Assembly: GCF_040676675.1 (NCBI RefSeq)
Contig: NZ_JBFAPK010000001.1
Coordinates: 248,001-312,000, forward strand
Reading direction: 5' to 3'
Source: JBFAPK01 sp040676675
GTDB taxonomy: Bacteria > Actinomycetota > Actinomycetes > Mycobacteriales > Micromonosporaceae
Length of the DNA: 64,000 bases
Below the pieces are notes generated by a model. It worked only from the letters and a program-made list of their open reading frames with translations. It made no database searches and was not told the origin of the DNA. The stretch's first letter is position 1; each line of letters begins with the position of its first letter. This document shows positions 1-7,467 of the stretch, in pieces. The translations under genes were made by a program, and so were the position numbers.

Positions 1-109
1 ACGGCGTGCCCGCGACGGATTCACGCGTGACCGCCCAGAGCGGGCATGCCGCCCCCGGAACCAGGACCGCTGCGAACCCCGGCCTGGTGGACCGGTGGTC
101 CGTGCGCCG

Positions 110-958
110 TCACGCGCCGGCGAGCTGGTCCCGGTGGTCGCGGACGAACTCGGCGAGGCTGCGCGGCGCACGGCTGGTCACCTCGGCGACGTCGCCGGTG
201 GTGAAGTCGCCCCAGCCGGCGCCGTACGCCGCGCGGTACTCGGCGAGGACCCCCGCCGACCACGCGTCGAGGCCGGCCGCGAGCAGGGCGTCGCGCGTCT
301 CCTCGGGGGACTGCGGTACGTACCGCACCTCCCGGTCGAGCACCCGGCTGATCTCGTCGGCCGCCTGGTACAGGGTGACGCTCTCCGGGCCGGTGGGCGT
401 GTAGATCCGACCCTCGTGCCGCTCGGGTGCGGCGAGGACGGCCGCCGCCACCGCGGCGATGTCGCGTACGTCGACCGCGCCGACCCGCCCCTCGCCGTAG
501 ACCCCGTACAGCCGGTCCCCGACCAGGCCGCCGAGCAGGATGTTCTGCATGAAGTTGCTCGGCCGCAGGATCGTCCAGCCGAGCCCGGACTCCCGCAGCT
601 CGGCGTCGGAGAGGGCGTGCAGTCGCCCGTTGCGCGTGGGCGCGTCGTGCGCGGCGCCGATCGCCGAGAGCCGTACGACGTGCCGCACGCCGGCCTGCCG
701 CGCGGCCCAGAGCGCGTTCATGCTCTGGCTCGGCGCCTGCGGCCCCATCGGGGTCAGCAGCCACAGCGCCGTCACGCCGTCGAAGGCCGGCGTCAGCGTG
801 GCCGGCTCGTCCAGGTCGCCGACGGCGTACTCGACTCCGGCGAGGTCGGGCGCGCGCGACTTGTCCCGGACCAGCGCGCGTACCGGGGTCGTGCCGGCGA
901 GCTGCCGCAACACCTCGCGCGAGACGGTGCCGGTCGTACCGGTGATCAGGATGGTCAT
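110..958 (-). CDS. NmrA-like NAD(P)-binding reductase
   Basis: A 282-residue Rossmann protein. The N-terminus MTILITGTTGTVSREVL holds the GxxGxxG dinucleotide-binding turn. The next strands (ALVRDKSRAPDL, VEYAVGDLDEPATL) follow the NmrA/atypical-SDR pattern that senses or uses NAD(P)H. No SDR Tyr-x3-Lys pair is obvious, as in NmrA-type members. The ATG at 958 is chosen because the fold starts there and because the frame upstream runs through the divergent promoter. The gene diverges from a MarR regulator, the usual arrangement for a MarR-controlled quinone or redox-stress reductase. That control is inferred from position only. Confidence 0.85.
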   Translation of the reverse strand: MTILITGTTGTVSREVLRQLAGTTPVRALVRDKSRAPDLAGVEYAVGDLDEPATLTPAFDGVTALWLLTPMGPQAPSQSMNALWAARQAGVRHVVRLSAIGAAHDAPTRNGRLHALSDAELRESGLGWTILRPSNFMQNILLGGLVGDRLYGVYGEGRVGAVDVRDIAAVAAAVLAAPERHEGRIYTPTGPESVTLYQAADEISRVLDREVRYVPQSPEETRDALLAAGLDAWSAGVLAEYRAAYGAGWGDFTTGDVAEVTSRAPRSLAEFVRDHRDQLAGA

Positions 959-1110
959 GGTTCTCCTCCGCGGTTGCCTGGGCGAATCGACTGCCTCGAC
1001 GGCTCGATCGCCTGGAACGGGTCGGCCGGCCCGGTCCGCACCGGTGGCCTCTACTGTCGGCGGGGCCGGCGCCCGCGCCGCGAACCACGATATAGTCCAA
1101 ACATGTGACA

Positions 1111-1125
1111 GTCCAATGATTGGAC
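1111..1125. promoter_or_regulatory. Perfect palindrome, candidate MarR operator
   Basis: GTCCAAT-G-ATTGGAC is a perfect 7-bp inverted repeat with one central base, seven bases before the MarR ATG. A further GTCCAA half-site lies at 1095-1100, overlapping TATAGT (1091-1096), a possible -10 box. MarR proteins bind such short palindromes between divergent genes, so autoregulation and control of the NmrA gene are the natural reading. This is inferred, not shown. Confidence 0.6.
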
Positions 1126-1131
1126 GATTAG

Positions 1132-1617
1132 ATGAGTCGTAGCACACAGCAGGACCGGAGCACGCGCAAGGAACTGGACCCGGATCTGGGGATCCTGGCC
1201 GTCCAGTTCGCCGCCGGACTACAGCGGGAACTCTTCCGACGGGCGGCGGAGGACGGATTCGACGACGCCCGACCCCGGCACGGCGCGGTGCTCGCGTACC
1301 TCGACGCCGACGGCACCCGCCCCGGTGAACTCGCCCGGCTCGCCGGTCGCAACAAGCAGACGATGGGCGCGATCATCGACGAGCTGGAGCGGCTGGGCTA
1401 CGTCCGGCGGACGCCCGATCCGGCCGACCGCCGGGCCAAGCTCGTCGTACCGACCGAGCGGGGGCTGCGCTTCATGGCGGTCACCGACGGCATCGTCGAG
1501 GCGATCGAGCGGGAACTCGGCGACGCGCTCGGCCAGGACCGGTACCGGGAGTTCCGGGGTGCGCTGCGGGCCGCCGTGACGGCCCTGCCGGAGGCCGGCG
1601 GCGACGCCGAGGGCTGA
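1132..1617 (+). CDS. MarR family transcriptional regulator
   Basis: A 161-residue winged-helix protein of normal MarR length. The recognition segment is GELARLAGRNKQTMGAIIDELERLGYVRRTPDPADRRAKLVVPTERG with the typical wing motif DPADRRAK followed by L-x-PTERG. A helical N-terminus and C-terminus would form the dimer interface. The start follows the palindromic operator with hardly any leader, so the mRNA may be leaderless or carry a very short leader. It most likely represses itself and the divergent NmrA-like gene until a small phenolic or oxidant ligand is bound; the ligand cannot be told from sequence. Confidence 0.88.
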   Translation: MSRSTQQDRSTRKELDPDLGILAVQFAAGLQRELFRRAAEDGFDDARPRHGAVLAYLDADGTRPGELARLAGRNKQTMGAIIDELERLGYVRRTPDPADRRAKLVVPTERGLRFMAVTDGIVEAIERELGDALGQDRYREFRGALRAAVTALPEAGGDAEG

Positions 1618-1636
1618 CGAGGGGGCCAGCCGACGA

Positions 1637-2566
1637 TCACCCGATGTCGAGTACGGCCTTGCCGCGCACCCGGCGGCCGAGCAGCGCCTCGGCCGCCTCG
1701 CCCGCCCGCTCCCACGGGCCGCGCCAGCCGACCTGCGGGTCGAGTCGACCCCGCGCCAGCAGGCCGACCAGGTAGCCGAGGTCGGCGCCGAAGCGCTCGC
1801 CGTGGATCGGGTGCCCGACCACGAACGGCTCGATCGACCGGTCGCCGCCGCGCAGGCGCTCCCGCTCGAAGTCGATGGTGGTCGGCTCGCGGGAGGCCAT
1901 CCCGACGCTCAGTACCCGACCGCCCGGCTCGACCAGGCCGAAGGCTTCGGCGAGCGACCTTCCACCCACGTTCTCCAGCACGCCGGAGACCGGCGCGGTG
2001 ACGTCCGCCAGACCGACGACGACCTCGCTCGCGCCGATCTCCCGCAGCCCCTCGCCCCGCTCCGGACCGCCGACCGAGGCGACGACGTGCGCCCCGGCCA
2101 GGGCGGCGAGCTGCACCGCGAACCGTCCCACCCCGCCGGACGCTCCGGTCACGAGCACGCGCCGGCCGAGGACGGGGCCGAGCCGGCGCAGCGCCCGCAA
2201 CGCGGTGACCCCCGCCGCCGGCAGCGCGCTCGCGGCGCCGAGTTCGACGCAGTCGGGTACGACCGCCAACTCCCCGGTGTGCACGGCCCGGCGCTCGGCC
2301 CAGGCACCCCCGCCCCAGCCGAAGCCGACGACCCGGGTGCCCTCGGCCGGGCCGGATCCGTCGTCCGCCGCCGCCACGACGGTCCCGGCCGCGTCCAGCC
2401 CGGGTACGCCGCCGGGCCGGGCCCGGTCGGCGAAGGCGAGTTCCGCGAAGTTGAGCGAGGCGGCGCGCACCTCGATCAGCGCCTCGGCCGCGCGCGGTCG
2501 CGGTTCGGCCACCTCGGCGAAGGCGAGGCGCCCCGGCACGTCCGGGTCGTGGACCAGTGCTCGCAT
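1637..2566 (-). CDS. Zinc-independent quinone oxidoreductase-type MDR
   Basis: A 309-residue medium-chain dehydrogenase/reductase. GroES-like N-domain (about 1-120, with the SLNFAEL and PGLDAAGTV motifs), then a Rossmann domain whose nucleotide loop is VLVTGASGGVGRFAVQLA. The cysteine/histidine ligands for catalytic zinc seen in alcohol dehydrogenases are absent, which fits the quinone oxidoreductase branch using NADPH. It ends 19 bp from the MarR gene in convergent orientation and diverges from a LysR regulator at 2707, the expected regulator for it. Substrate unknown. Confidence 0.85.
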   Translation of the reverse strand: MRALVHDPDVPGRLAFAEVAEPRPRAAEALIEVRAASLNFAELAFADRARPGGVPGLDAAGTVVAAADDGSGPAEGTRVVGFGWGGGAWAERRAVHTGELAVVPDCVELGAASALPAAGVTALRALRRLGPVLGRRVLVTGASGGVGRFAVQLAALAGAHVVASVGGPERGEGLREIGASEVVVGLADVTAPVSGVLENVGGRSLAEAFGLVEPGGRVLSVGMASREPTTIDFERERLRGGDRSIEPFVVGHPIHGERFGADLGYLVGLLARGRLDPQVGWRGPWERAGEAAEALLGRRVRGKAVLDIG

Positions 2567-2693
2567 GCTGTTCCTCCGGGAGAAGCGGTGCGCCGACGGC
2601 CGGCCCGGCGGCGAAGATCACGACGGCGGGCTCGCGGCCCCGGCGTGCTCGATCCTGCGGTCGGCGCCCGTGGTCGGTCCAAGACCTTCCGCT

Positions 2694-2708
2694 ATAACCT
2701 CCGGTTAT
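2694..2708. promoter_or_regulatory. LysR-type inverted repeat overlapping start codon
   Basis: ATAACC-TCC-GGTTAT is a perfect 6-bp inverted repeat. Its right arm contains the first two bases of the LysR ATG (2707), so there is no room for a ribosome binding site. Either the LysR mRNA is leaderless or translation starts later. Binding here would block LysR expression directly (autorepression) and could activate the divergent MDR gene. Confidence 0.5.
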
Positions 2709-3633
2709 GGACGTGCACCTCCGGGACCTGCGCTACTTCGTGGCCGTCGCGGAGGAGCTGAGCTTCACCCGCGCCGCCAGCGAGCGGCTCTTCATCTCCC
2801 AGCCGGCGCTGAGCAAGCAGATCCGCCAGTTGGAGATCTCGCTGCGCACGATGCTCTTCGAGCGCGGTCCCCGTACCGTCGCGCTCACCCCGGCGGGCGC
2901 GGCGCTGCTGCCGTACGCCCGGCAGTTGGTCGAATCGTGGGAGGAGACGCGGCGGGCGGTGGCCGGTGCGGCGGCGACCCAGGACGCCACCCTCACCGTC
3001 GGCTTCCAGACCCGGATCGGTCGCGGTCTCATCCCGGCCGTCACCGCCCGGATGGAGCGGACGCTCCCCGGCTGGCGGCTCCGGTTCCGGCAGATCCCGT
3101 GGACCGACCCGACGGCGGGGCTCGCCGGTGGCGAGGTCGACGTCGCGATCGCCTGGCTGCCCGTGCCGGCCAACGGCCTCTCCTGGAAGGTGGTGACCGA
3201 GGAGGAGCGCTGGGTCGCCCTGCCCGTCGGTCACCGCCTCGCCGGGTGGTCCGTCGTACCGTTCGCCGAGCTCGCCGACGAGCCGTTCATCGCGCTGCCG
3301 GCGGCCGCGGGGGCGCTGCGCGAGCACTGGCTCGGCACCGCGCACCGGCGGACGCCGGCCCGGGTGGCCGCGACGGCGGAGACCGCCGAGGAGACCTTCG
3401 AGGAGGTCGCGTCGGGGCTCGGCGTCGTCCTGTTGTCGGCGGGCAACGCCGACATCTACCGGCGGGACGACGTCGTCGCCCGGCCCGTGAGCGGGCTTCC
3501 GCCCAGCGAACTCGCCGTGGTCTGGCGGACGGCGGACACCCGCGCGGCCGTACGGGTCTTCGTGGACGCCTGCTGCCGCTGCGGCGCGGCGGCGCGGACG
3601 GACGGGCCGGCGGGCGGCCCGTCGACCGCGTGA
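2707..3633 (+). CDS. LysR family transcriptional regulator
   Basis: A 308-residue LTTR. The N-terminal HTH reads LRYFVAVAEELSFTRAASERLFISQPALSKQIRQLE, the classic LysR signature, followed by LGTxLFER-like text (LRTMLFERGPRTVALTPAGAALL). The effector domain (about 92-290) follows. A proline/alanine-rich tail with clustered cysteines (VDACCRCGAA) ends the protein. It diverges from the quinone oxidoreductase gene and precedes the enoyl-CoA hydratase by 41 bp on the same strand, so it may regulate either. Effector unknown. Confidence 0.9.
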   Translation: MDVHLRDLRYFVAVAEELSFTRAASERLFISQPALSKQIRQLEISLRTMLFERGPRTVALTPAGAALLPYARQLVESWEETRRAVAGAAATQDATLTVGFQTRIGRGLIPAVTARMERTLPGWRLRFRQIPWTDPTAGLAGGEVDVAIAWLPVPANGLSWKVVTEEERWVALPVGHRLAGWSVVPFAELADEPFIALPAAAGALREHWLGTAHRRTPARVAATAETAEETFEEVASGLGVVLLSAGNADIYRRDDVVARPVSGLPPSELAVVWRTADTRAAVRVFVDACCRCGAAARTDGPAGGPSTA

Positions 3634-3674
3634 CGAGTCTGTACGGCCGGCCGCCGGCCCGGCATTCTGGGTCG

Positions 3675-4457
3675 GTGAGTGTGCGGGTGGAGCGCGACGG
3701 GCCGGTGACAACCGTGATCCTCTCTCGGCCGGAGCGCCGCAACGCGGTGGACGGACCAACGGCCCGGTCGCTCGCCGACGCGTTCCGGGCCTTCGACGCC
3801 GACCGGAACGCTTCGGTCGCCGTGCTCTGGGGCGAGGGCGGCACGTTCTGCTCCGGCGCCGACCTGACGGCCATCGGTACGCCGAGCGGCAACCGGGTCG
3901 AGACGGAGGGGGACGGCCCGATGGGGCCGACCCGGATGATCCTGACCAAGCCCGTGATCGCCGCCGTCGCCGGGCACGCCGTCGCCGGTGGGCTGGAACT
4001 CGCGATCTGGTGCGATCTGCGGGTCGCCGAGTCCGACGCGGTCTTCGGGGTCTTCTCCCGGCGCTGGGGCGTACCCCTGATCGACGGCGGCACGGTACGG
4101 CTGCCCCGGCTCATCGGCGAGGGGCGGGCGATGGACCTGATCCTCACCGGCCGGGCCGTACCGGCGCCCGAGGCGTACGAGATGGGGCTGGTCAACCGCC
4201 TGGTCCCGCCGGGCGAGGCGCGGGCGGCGGCCGAGCGGCTGGCCGCGGAGATCGCGGCGTCCCCGCAGTCCTGCCTGCGCAACGACCGGCTGGCGGTGCT
4301 GACCGGGGCCGGCCGGCCGGAGGCCGACGCGATGCGGACCGAGTTGGCGTACGGGGTGCACTCCCTGGCCGAGGCCCGCGACGGCATCGCCCGCTTCGTC
4401 GCCGGAGCCGGCCGGCACGGCGCACCCGCACCCGCACCCGCACCCGCACCCGAATAA
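3675..4457 (+). CDS. Enoyl-CoA hydratase/isomerase family protein
   Basis: A 260-residue crotonase-fold protein. Oxyanion-hole motifs are visible: SGADLTAIG in the first half and VAGHAVAGGLELAIWCDLRVA in the second. The family's first catalytic Glu position reads AVAGGLELA, so the Glu next to the second oxyanion glycine is kept; the second acidic position is less clear (FGVFSRRWGVPLIDGG), so hydratase versus other crotonase activity is open. The GTG at 3675 is used; GTG 3681 is equally possible. The C-terminus is an Ala-Pro run encoded by a hexamer repeat. Confidence 0.85.
   Translation: MSVRVERDGPVTTVILSRPERRNAVDGPTARSLADAFRAFDADRNASVAVLWGEGGTFCSGADLTAIGTPSGNRVETEGDGPMGPTRMILTKPVIAAVAGHAVAGGLELAIWCDLRVAESDAVFGVFSRRWGVPLIDGGTVRLPRLIGEGRAMDLILTGRAVPAPEAYEMGLVNRLVPPGEARAAAERLAAEIAASPQSCLRNDRLAVLTGAGRPEADAMRTELAYGVHSLAEARDGIARFVAGAGRHGAPAPAPAPAPE
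4422..4451 (+). repeat. GCACCC hexanucleotide tandem repeat (5 units)
   Basis: Five perfect GCACCC units code for the Ala-Pro tail of the enoyl-CoA hydratase, ending at its stop. Because the unit is six bases, copy-number change would keep the frame and only alter tail length. Confidence 0.9.
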
Positions 4458-4460
4458 ATT

Positions 4461-4492
4461 TTGCGCCGCACGCATCTTTGCGTAGCGCGCAA
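4461..4492. promoter_or_regulatory. Long inverted repeat, candidate TetR operator
   Basis: The 32-bp element reads TTGCGC-cgc-ACGCA-tctt-TGCGT-agc-GCGCAA: two nested perfect arms (6 and 5 bp) around a common centre. It lies 19 bp before the TetR ATG and just after the hydratase stop. The size and symmetry suit a TetR dimer site; it could also terminate the hydratase mRNA. Confidence 0.6.
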
Positions 4493-4511
4493 GTTTAGCT
4501 AGAGTGGGTGC

Positions 4512-5147
4512 ATGAGCGACGGGGACGGCGGGCGCGTCGGACTGCGGGAACAGAAGAAGCGCGAGACCCGCGCCCGGCTCAGCTGGGCCGCCGTCCGCCT
4601 CGTCGTCGAACGGGGCTTCCACAACGTACGGGTGGAGGAGATCGCCGAGGCCGCCGGCGTCTCCCCACGCACCTTCAACAACTACTTCTCCAGCAAGGGC
4701 GAGGCGATCGTCGCCCGACACCTCGACCGGACGCTGCGGGTAGCCGAGGAACTGCGCCACCGGCCGCCGGCCGAACCGCTCTGGGAGGCGATCAGCCACT
4801 CGGTCCTCGCGCAGTTCCGGCCGACGCCGGAGACCGCCGACACCCCGGTCCGGGACTTCGAACAGTGGCGGGCCGGCGTCCGGTTGATGTTCGCCGAGCC
4901 CGGGATCCAGGGCGAGTTCCTGCGCGCCGCCGCGCTCGCGGAGGCCGAGATCGCCGCGGCCGTCGCCGGGCGCACCGGTACCGACGTCGACCGTGATCTC
5001 TATCCACGGCTGGTCGCGGCCACGGTGATGGCGGCCGTCAACGTGGCCATGCAGCAGTGGATGCGACGGACCGATCACCCCGGCGGGGTCGCGTCGCTGC
5101 TGACCGAGGCGTTCGCCCAGCTCGCCGCGGGCCTGCCCACGCCGTAA
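4512..5147 (+). CDS. TetR family transcriptional regulator
   Basis: A 211-residue TetR protein. The DNA-binding domain occupies about 10-65 and shows RLVVERGFHNVRVEEIAEAAGVSPRTFNNYFSSKGEAIV, a standard HTH followed by the NYF-SKGE turn. The C-terminal ligand domain is helical and unassigned. The gene sits behind a strong palindrome and 188 bp upstream of an FAD monooxygenase on the same strand, so it probably regulates itself and perhaps the monooxygenase. Its stop codon lies inside a degenerate tandem repeat (5136-5220). Confidence 0.88.
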   Translation: MSDGDGGRVGLREQKKRETRARLSWAAVRLVVERGFHNVRVEEIAEAAGVSPRTFNNYFSSKGEAIVARHLDRTLRVAEELRHRPPAEPLWEAISHSVLAQFRPTPETADTPVRDFEQWRAGVRLMFAEPGIQGEFLRAAALAEAEIAAAVAGRTGTDVDRDLYPRLVAATVMAAVNVAMQQWMRRTDHPGGVASLLTEAFAQLAAGLPTP

Positions 5148-5220
5148 CGCCCACCCGCGCCGTAACGCGGTCCCACACCGGGTAACGCCTACCCACGCCG
5201 TACCGGCTGCCTACGCCGTA
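5136..5220 (+). repeat. Degenerate tandem repeat spanning the TetR stop
   Basis: About five imperfect copies of a 15-17 bp unit (CCCACGCCGTAACGC at 5136, CCCGCGCCGTAACGC at 5154, then looser copies). The first copy contains the TetR TAA stop. Confidence 0.7.
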
Positions 5221-5335
5221 GCTCCGGGCCTTCCGGTCCGCGCTCCACCCTCACCCATCCGCCCGACGCACCGCCGCCGGGTCGGTCCGCCGTGCGCGCC
5301 GCCGCGCGTACCCGCACCCCGAAGGGGACTCCACC

Positions 5336-7048
5336 ATGCCCGAGAACGGCTCCACCCTGCCCGGAAACGGTTCCATCCTGCGCGGAAACGACGCCGGTAC
5401 CCCGGCGAACGGCACGACGACGCGCCCCGGCGAGACGGTGCCCGAAGAGGTCGTCGCGCCACCCGAGGAGGTCGTCGTCGCCGGCGCCGGCCCGAACGGG
5501 CTGATGCTCGCCTGCGAGCTGGCGCTGGCCGGCGTGCGCCCGGTCGTACTGGAGCGGCTCACCGGCCCCACGGACGAGCAGCGGGCCAACGGGATGGTCG
5601 GCCAGGTCGTCCGGATGCTCGACCGGCGCGGCCTGTACGAGCGGCTCACCGGCGGTTCGGAGCCGCCGCGCCCGGCGCCGGCGTACATGTTCGGCGCGCT
5701 GCCGTTGGACCTGAGCGGGTTGGACGAGAACCCGCTCTACCTGCTACCGGTACCGCAGCGCCGGATCGAGCAGTTGCTGGCGGAGCGGGCCGTGGAACTC
5801 GGCGTCGAGATCCGCCGGGGGCACGAGGTGACCGGCCTGGACCAGACGCCCGAGACGGTGACCGTGGCGGTGGCGGGACCCGACGGCCCGTACCGCGTCT
5901 CCACCCGGTACCTGGTCGGCGCCGACGGTGGGCGCAGCCGGGTACGCGGGCTCGCCGGGATCGGCTTCCCCGGCGTCACCACCGACCGGATGGTCTCGCG
6001 GAGCGCGCACGTCTCGGTGCCGCCCGAGCTGATCGACCCGGCCACCGGCGGGCTCGCCGTGCCCGGGTACGGCGTGGTCCCGCCCTTCACCCACCACCGC
6101 ACCGAGCGCGGCGTGATCGCGTTCGCGCCGTTCCCGGGCCGCCCGACCATGGTGAGCGTCATCGAGCCGCGCACCCCGGCCGACGAGGCCCTCGACGGCG
6201 GCGAGCCGCTCACCCTCGGCGAGCTGCGCGACAGCGTACGGCGCGTGCTCGGCGTCGACGTGCCGCTCGGCGCGCCGGACGGCCCCGGCCCGCACCTGCG
6301 GCGCCGGCTCACCGGCGGGAACACCCGCCTGGCCGACCGGTTCCGGGACGGCCGGGTCCTGTTGGTCGGCGACGCGGCCCACGTGCACTCGGCGCTGGGC
6401 GGGCCCGGGCTGAACCTCGGCCTGCAGGACGTGGTCAACCTCGGCTGGAAGCTCGCCGCCGAGCTGCGCGGCTGGGCGCCGCCGGGGCTGCTGGACAGCT
6501 ACGACCGCGAGCGCCGGCCCGTCGGACGGCGGGTGACCATGCACACCCAGGCGCAGAGCGTGCTGATCGGGCCCGGCAGCGACGTCACCGCGCTGCGCGA
6601 ACTCTTCACGGAGCTGCTGGGCGACCGGCGCAACGTACAGCGGATCGCGGACCTGCTCGCGGGCGCCGACGTCCGGTACGACCTGGGCCAGGCGCCCGGC
6701 GAGGAGCCGGCGGTGACCGGGGCCTGGGCGCCGGACCTGCTGCTGACCAGGGGCAGCGGCGGCGATGCCGCAGGCGGCCCGGTACGCCTGGCCGAGCTCA
6801 CCCGCGGCGCCCGGCCGCTGCTGCTCGACCTCACCCCGAACGGCGGCCTCGCCGTGGAGGCGGCTGCGTGGCGCGACCGGGTCGACGTGGTGCCGGCCCG
6901 CGCGGAGAACTCCGGGCTGACCGGCCTGCTGCTGCGCCCGGACTGCTACGTGGCCTGGTCCTGCGCGGCACCCCGGCCGGACGACCGGCAGCGGGCGGCA
7001 CTCCGGGCGGCACTCGCCCGCTGGTTCGGCCGGCCCGCCACCGCCTGA
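5336..7048 (+). CDS. FAD-dependent aromatic monooxygenase (PHBH fold)
   Basis: A 570-residue group A flavoprotein hydroxylase. The FAD dinucleotide loop VVVAGAGPNGLMLACELALAG is at about 46-66, the GDG-type motif RYLVGADGGRSRVR near 200, and the second FAD motif RVLLVGDAAHVHSALGGPGLNLGLQD near 340. A thioredoxin-like C-terminal domain ends the protein, as in polyketide hydroxylases such as PgaE/RdmE. The first 40 residues are a low-complexity run with repeated NGS/GN segments, not part of the fold. The ATG is kept because AAGGGGA precedes it at good spacing. No polyketide synthase is nearby, so the substrate is unknown. Confidence 0.88.
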   Translation: MPENGSTLPGNGSILRGNDAGTPANGTTTRPGETVPEEVVAPPEEVVVAGAGPNGLMLACELALAGVRPVVLERLTGPTDEQRANGMVGQVVRMLDRRGLYERLTGGSEPPRPAPAYMFGALPLDLSGLDENPLYLLPVPQRRIEQLLAERAVELGVEIRRGHEVTGLDQTPETVTVAVAGPDGPYRVSTRYLVGADGGRSRVRGLAGIGFPGVTTDRMVSRSAHVSVPPELIDPATGGLAVPGYGVVPPFTHHRTERGVIAFAPFPGRPTMVSVIEPRTPADEALDGGEPLTLGELRDSVRRVLGVDVPLGAPDGPGPHLRRRLTGGNTRLADRFRDGRVLLVGDAAHVHSALGGPGLNLGLQDVVNLGWKLAAELRGWAPPGLLDSYDRERRPVGRRVTMHTQAQSVLIGPGSDVTALRELFTELLGDRRNVQRIADLLAGADVRYDLGQAPGEEPAVTGAWAPDLLLTRGSGGDAAGGPVRLAELTRGARPLLLDLTPNGGLAVEAAAWRDRVDVVPARAENSGLTGLLLRPDCYVAWSCAAPRPDDRQRAALRAALARWFGRPATA

Positions 7049-7238
7049 TCGGTCCTCCACCGGCCCGGGCCGCCGCGCGCCGGGACCGACTCGCGGCCGG
7101 CCGGTACCCGTGCGGGCCGATGCAGCACGGCCGGTACAGCACGGCCGGTGCCCGTGCGGGCCGGTACACGCCAGGTGCCGCCGGGAGGACGGACCTCCCC
7201 GGCGGCACCTGTCGTCCCGGCCGGGTACCGCCGGCCGC

Positions 7239-7334
7239 GCGGCCGGCGGTACCCGCCGCCGGCCGTTTCGGACGATCGTGAACGGGGTGGGGGTGGTCTT
7301 GATGTGCGGGGAGTTGTTGCTCAACCGCAGGGTG
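7239..7334. repeat. Degraded copy of the GH87 gene 3' end
   Basis: These 96 bases align without gaps to 7445-7540, which covers the end of the GH87 gene. Shared stretches include GGACGATCGTGAACG and AGTTGTTGCTCAACCGCAGG. Most of the differences are changes to G in runs (T to G), a sequencing-error pattern. It ends exactly at the N block, so this is best read as the low-quality end of a contig overlapping its neighbour, not a genuine duplication. Confidence 0.8.
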
Positions 7335-7444
7335 NNNNNNNNNNGCGGGGGGGGCGCGCGCGCGGCCCCCCCCCCGGGGGGCGGGGCGGGCCCCCCCCCC
7401 CCCCCGCGCCCCCGGGGCGCCCGGGGCGGCCCCCCCCCCCCCCC
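7335..7444. other. Assembly gap (10 N) and homopolymer-rich junk
   Basis: Ten Ns (7335-7344) are followed by about 100 bases that are almost only runs of G and C, up to 17 C in a row. No coding or regulatory signal can be trusted here. With the matching flanks it marks an unmerged contig junction; the true distance between the monooxygenase and the GH87 gene is uncertain. The remaining 7049-7238 bases are GC-rich and show only short CGGCCGGTAC-type repeats. Confidence 0.9.
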
Positions 7445-7467
7445 GCGGCCGGCGGTACCCGACGCCG

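Noticed and set aside
1..109. Possible gene at the left window edge
   Set aside because: No start, motif or codon pattern supports a gene; only 109 bp are available.
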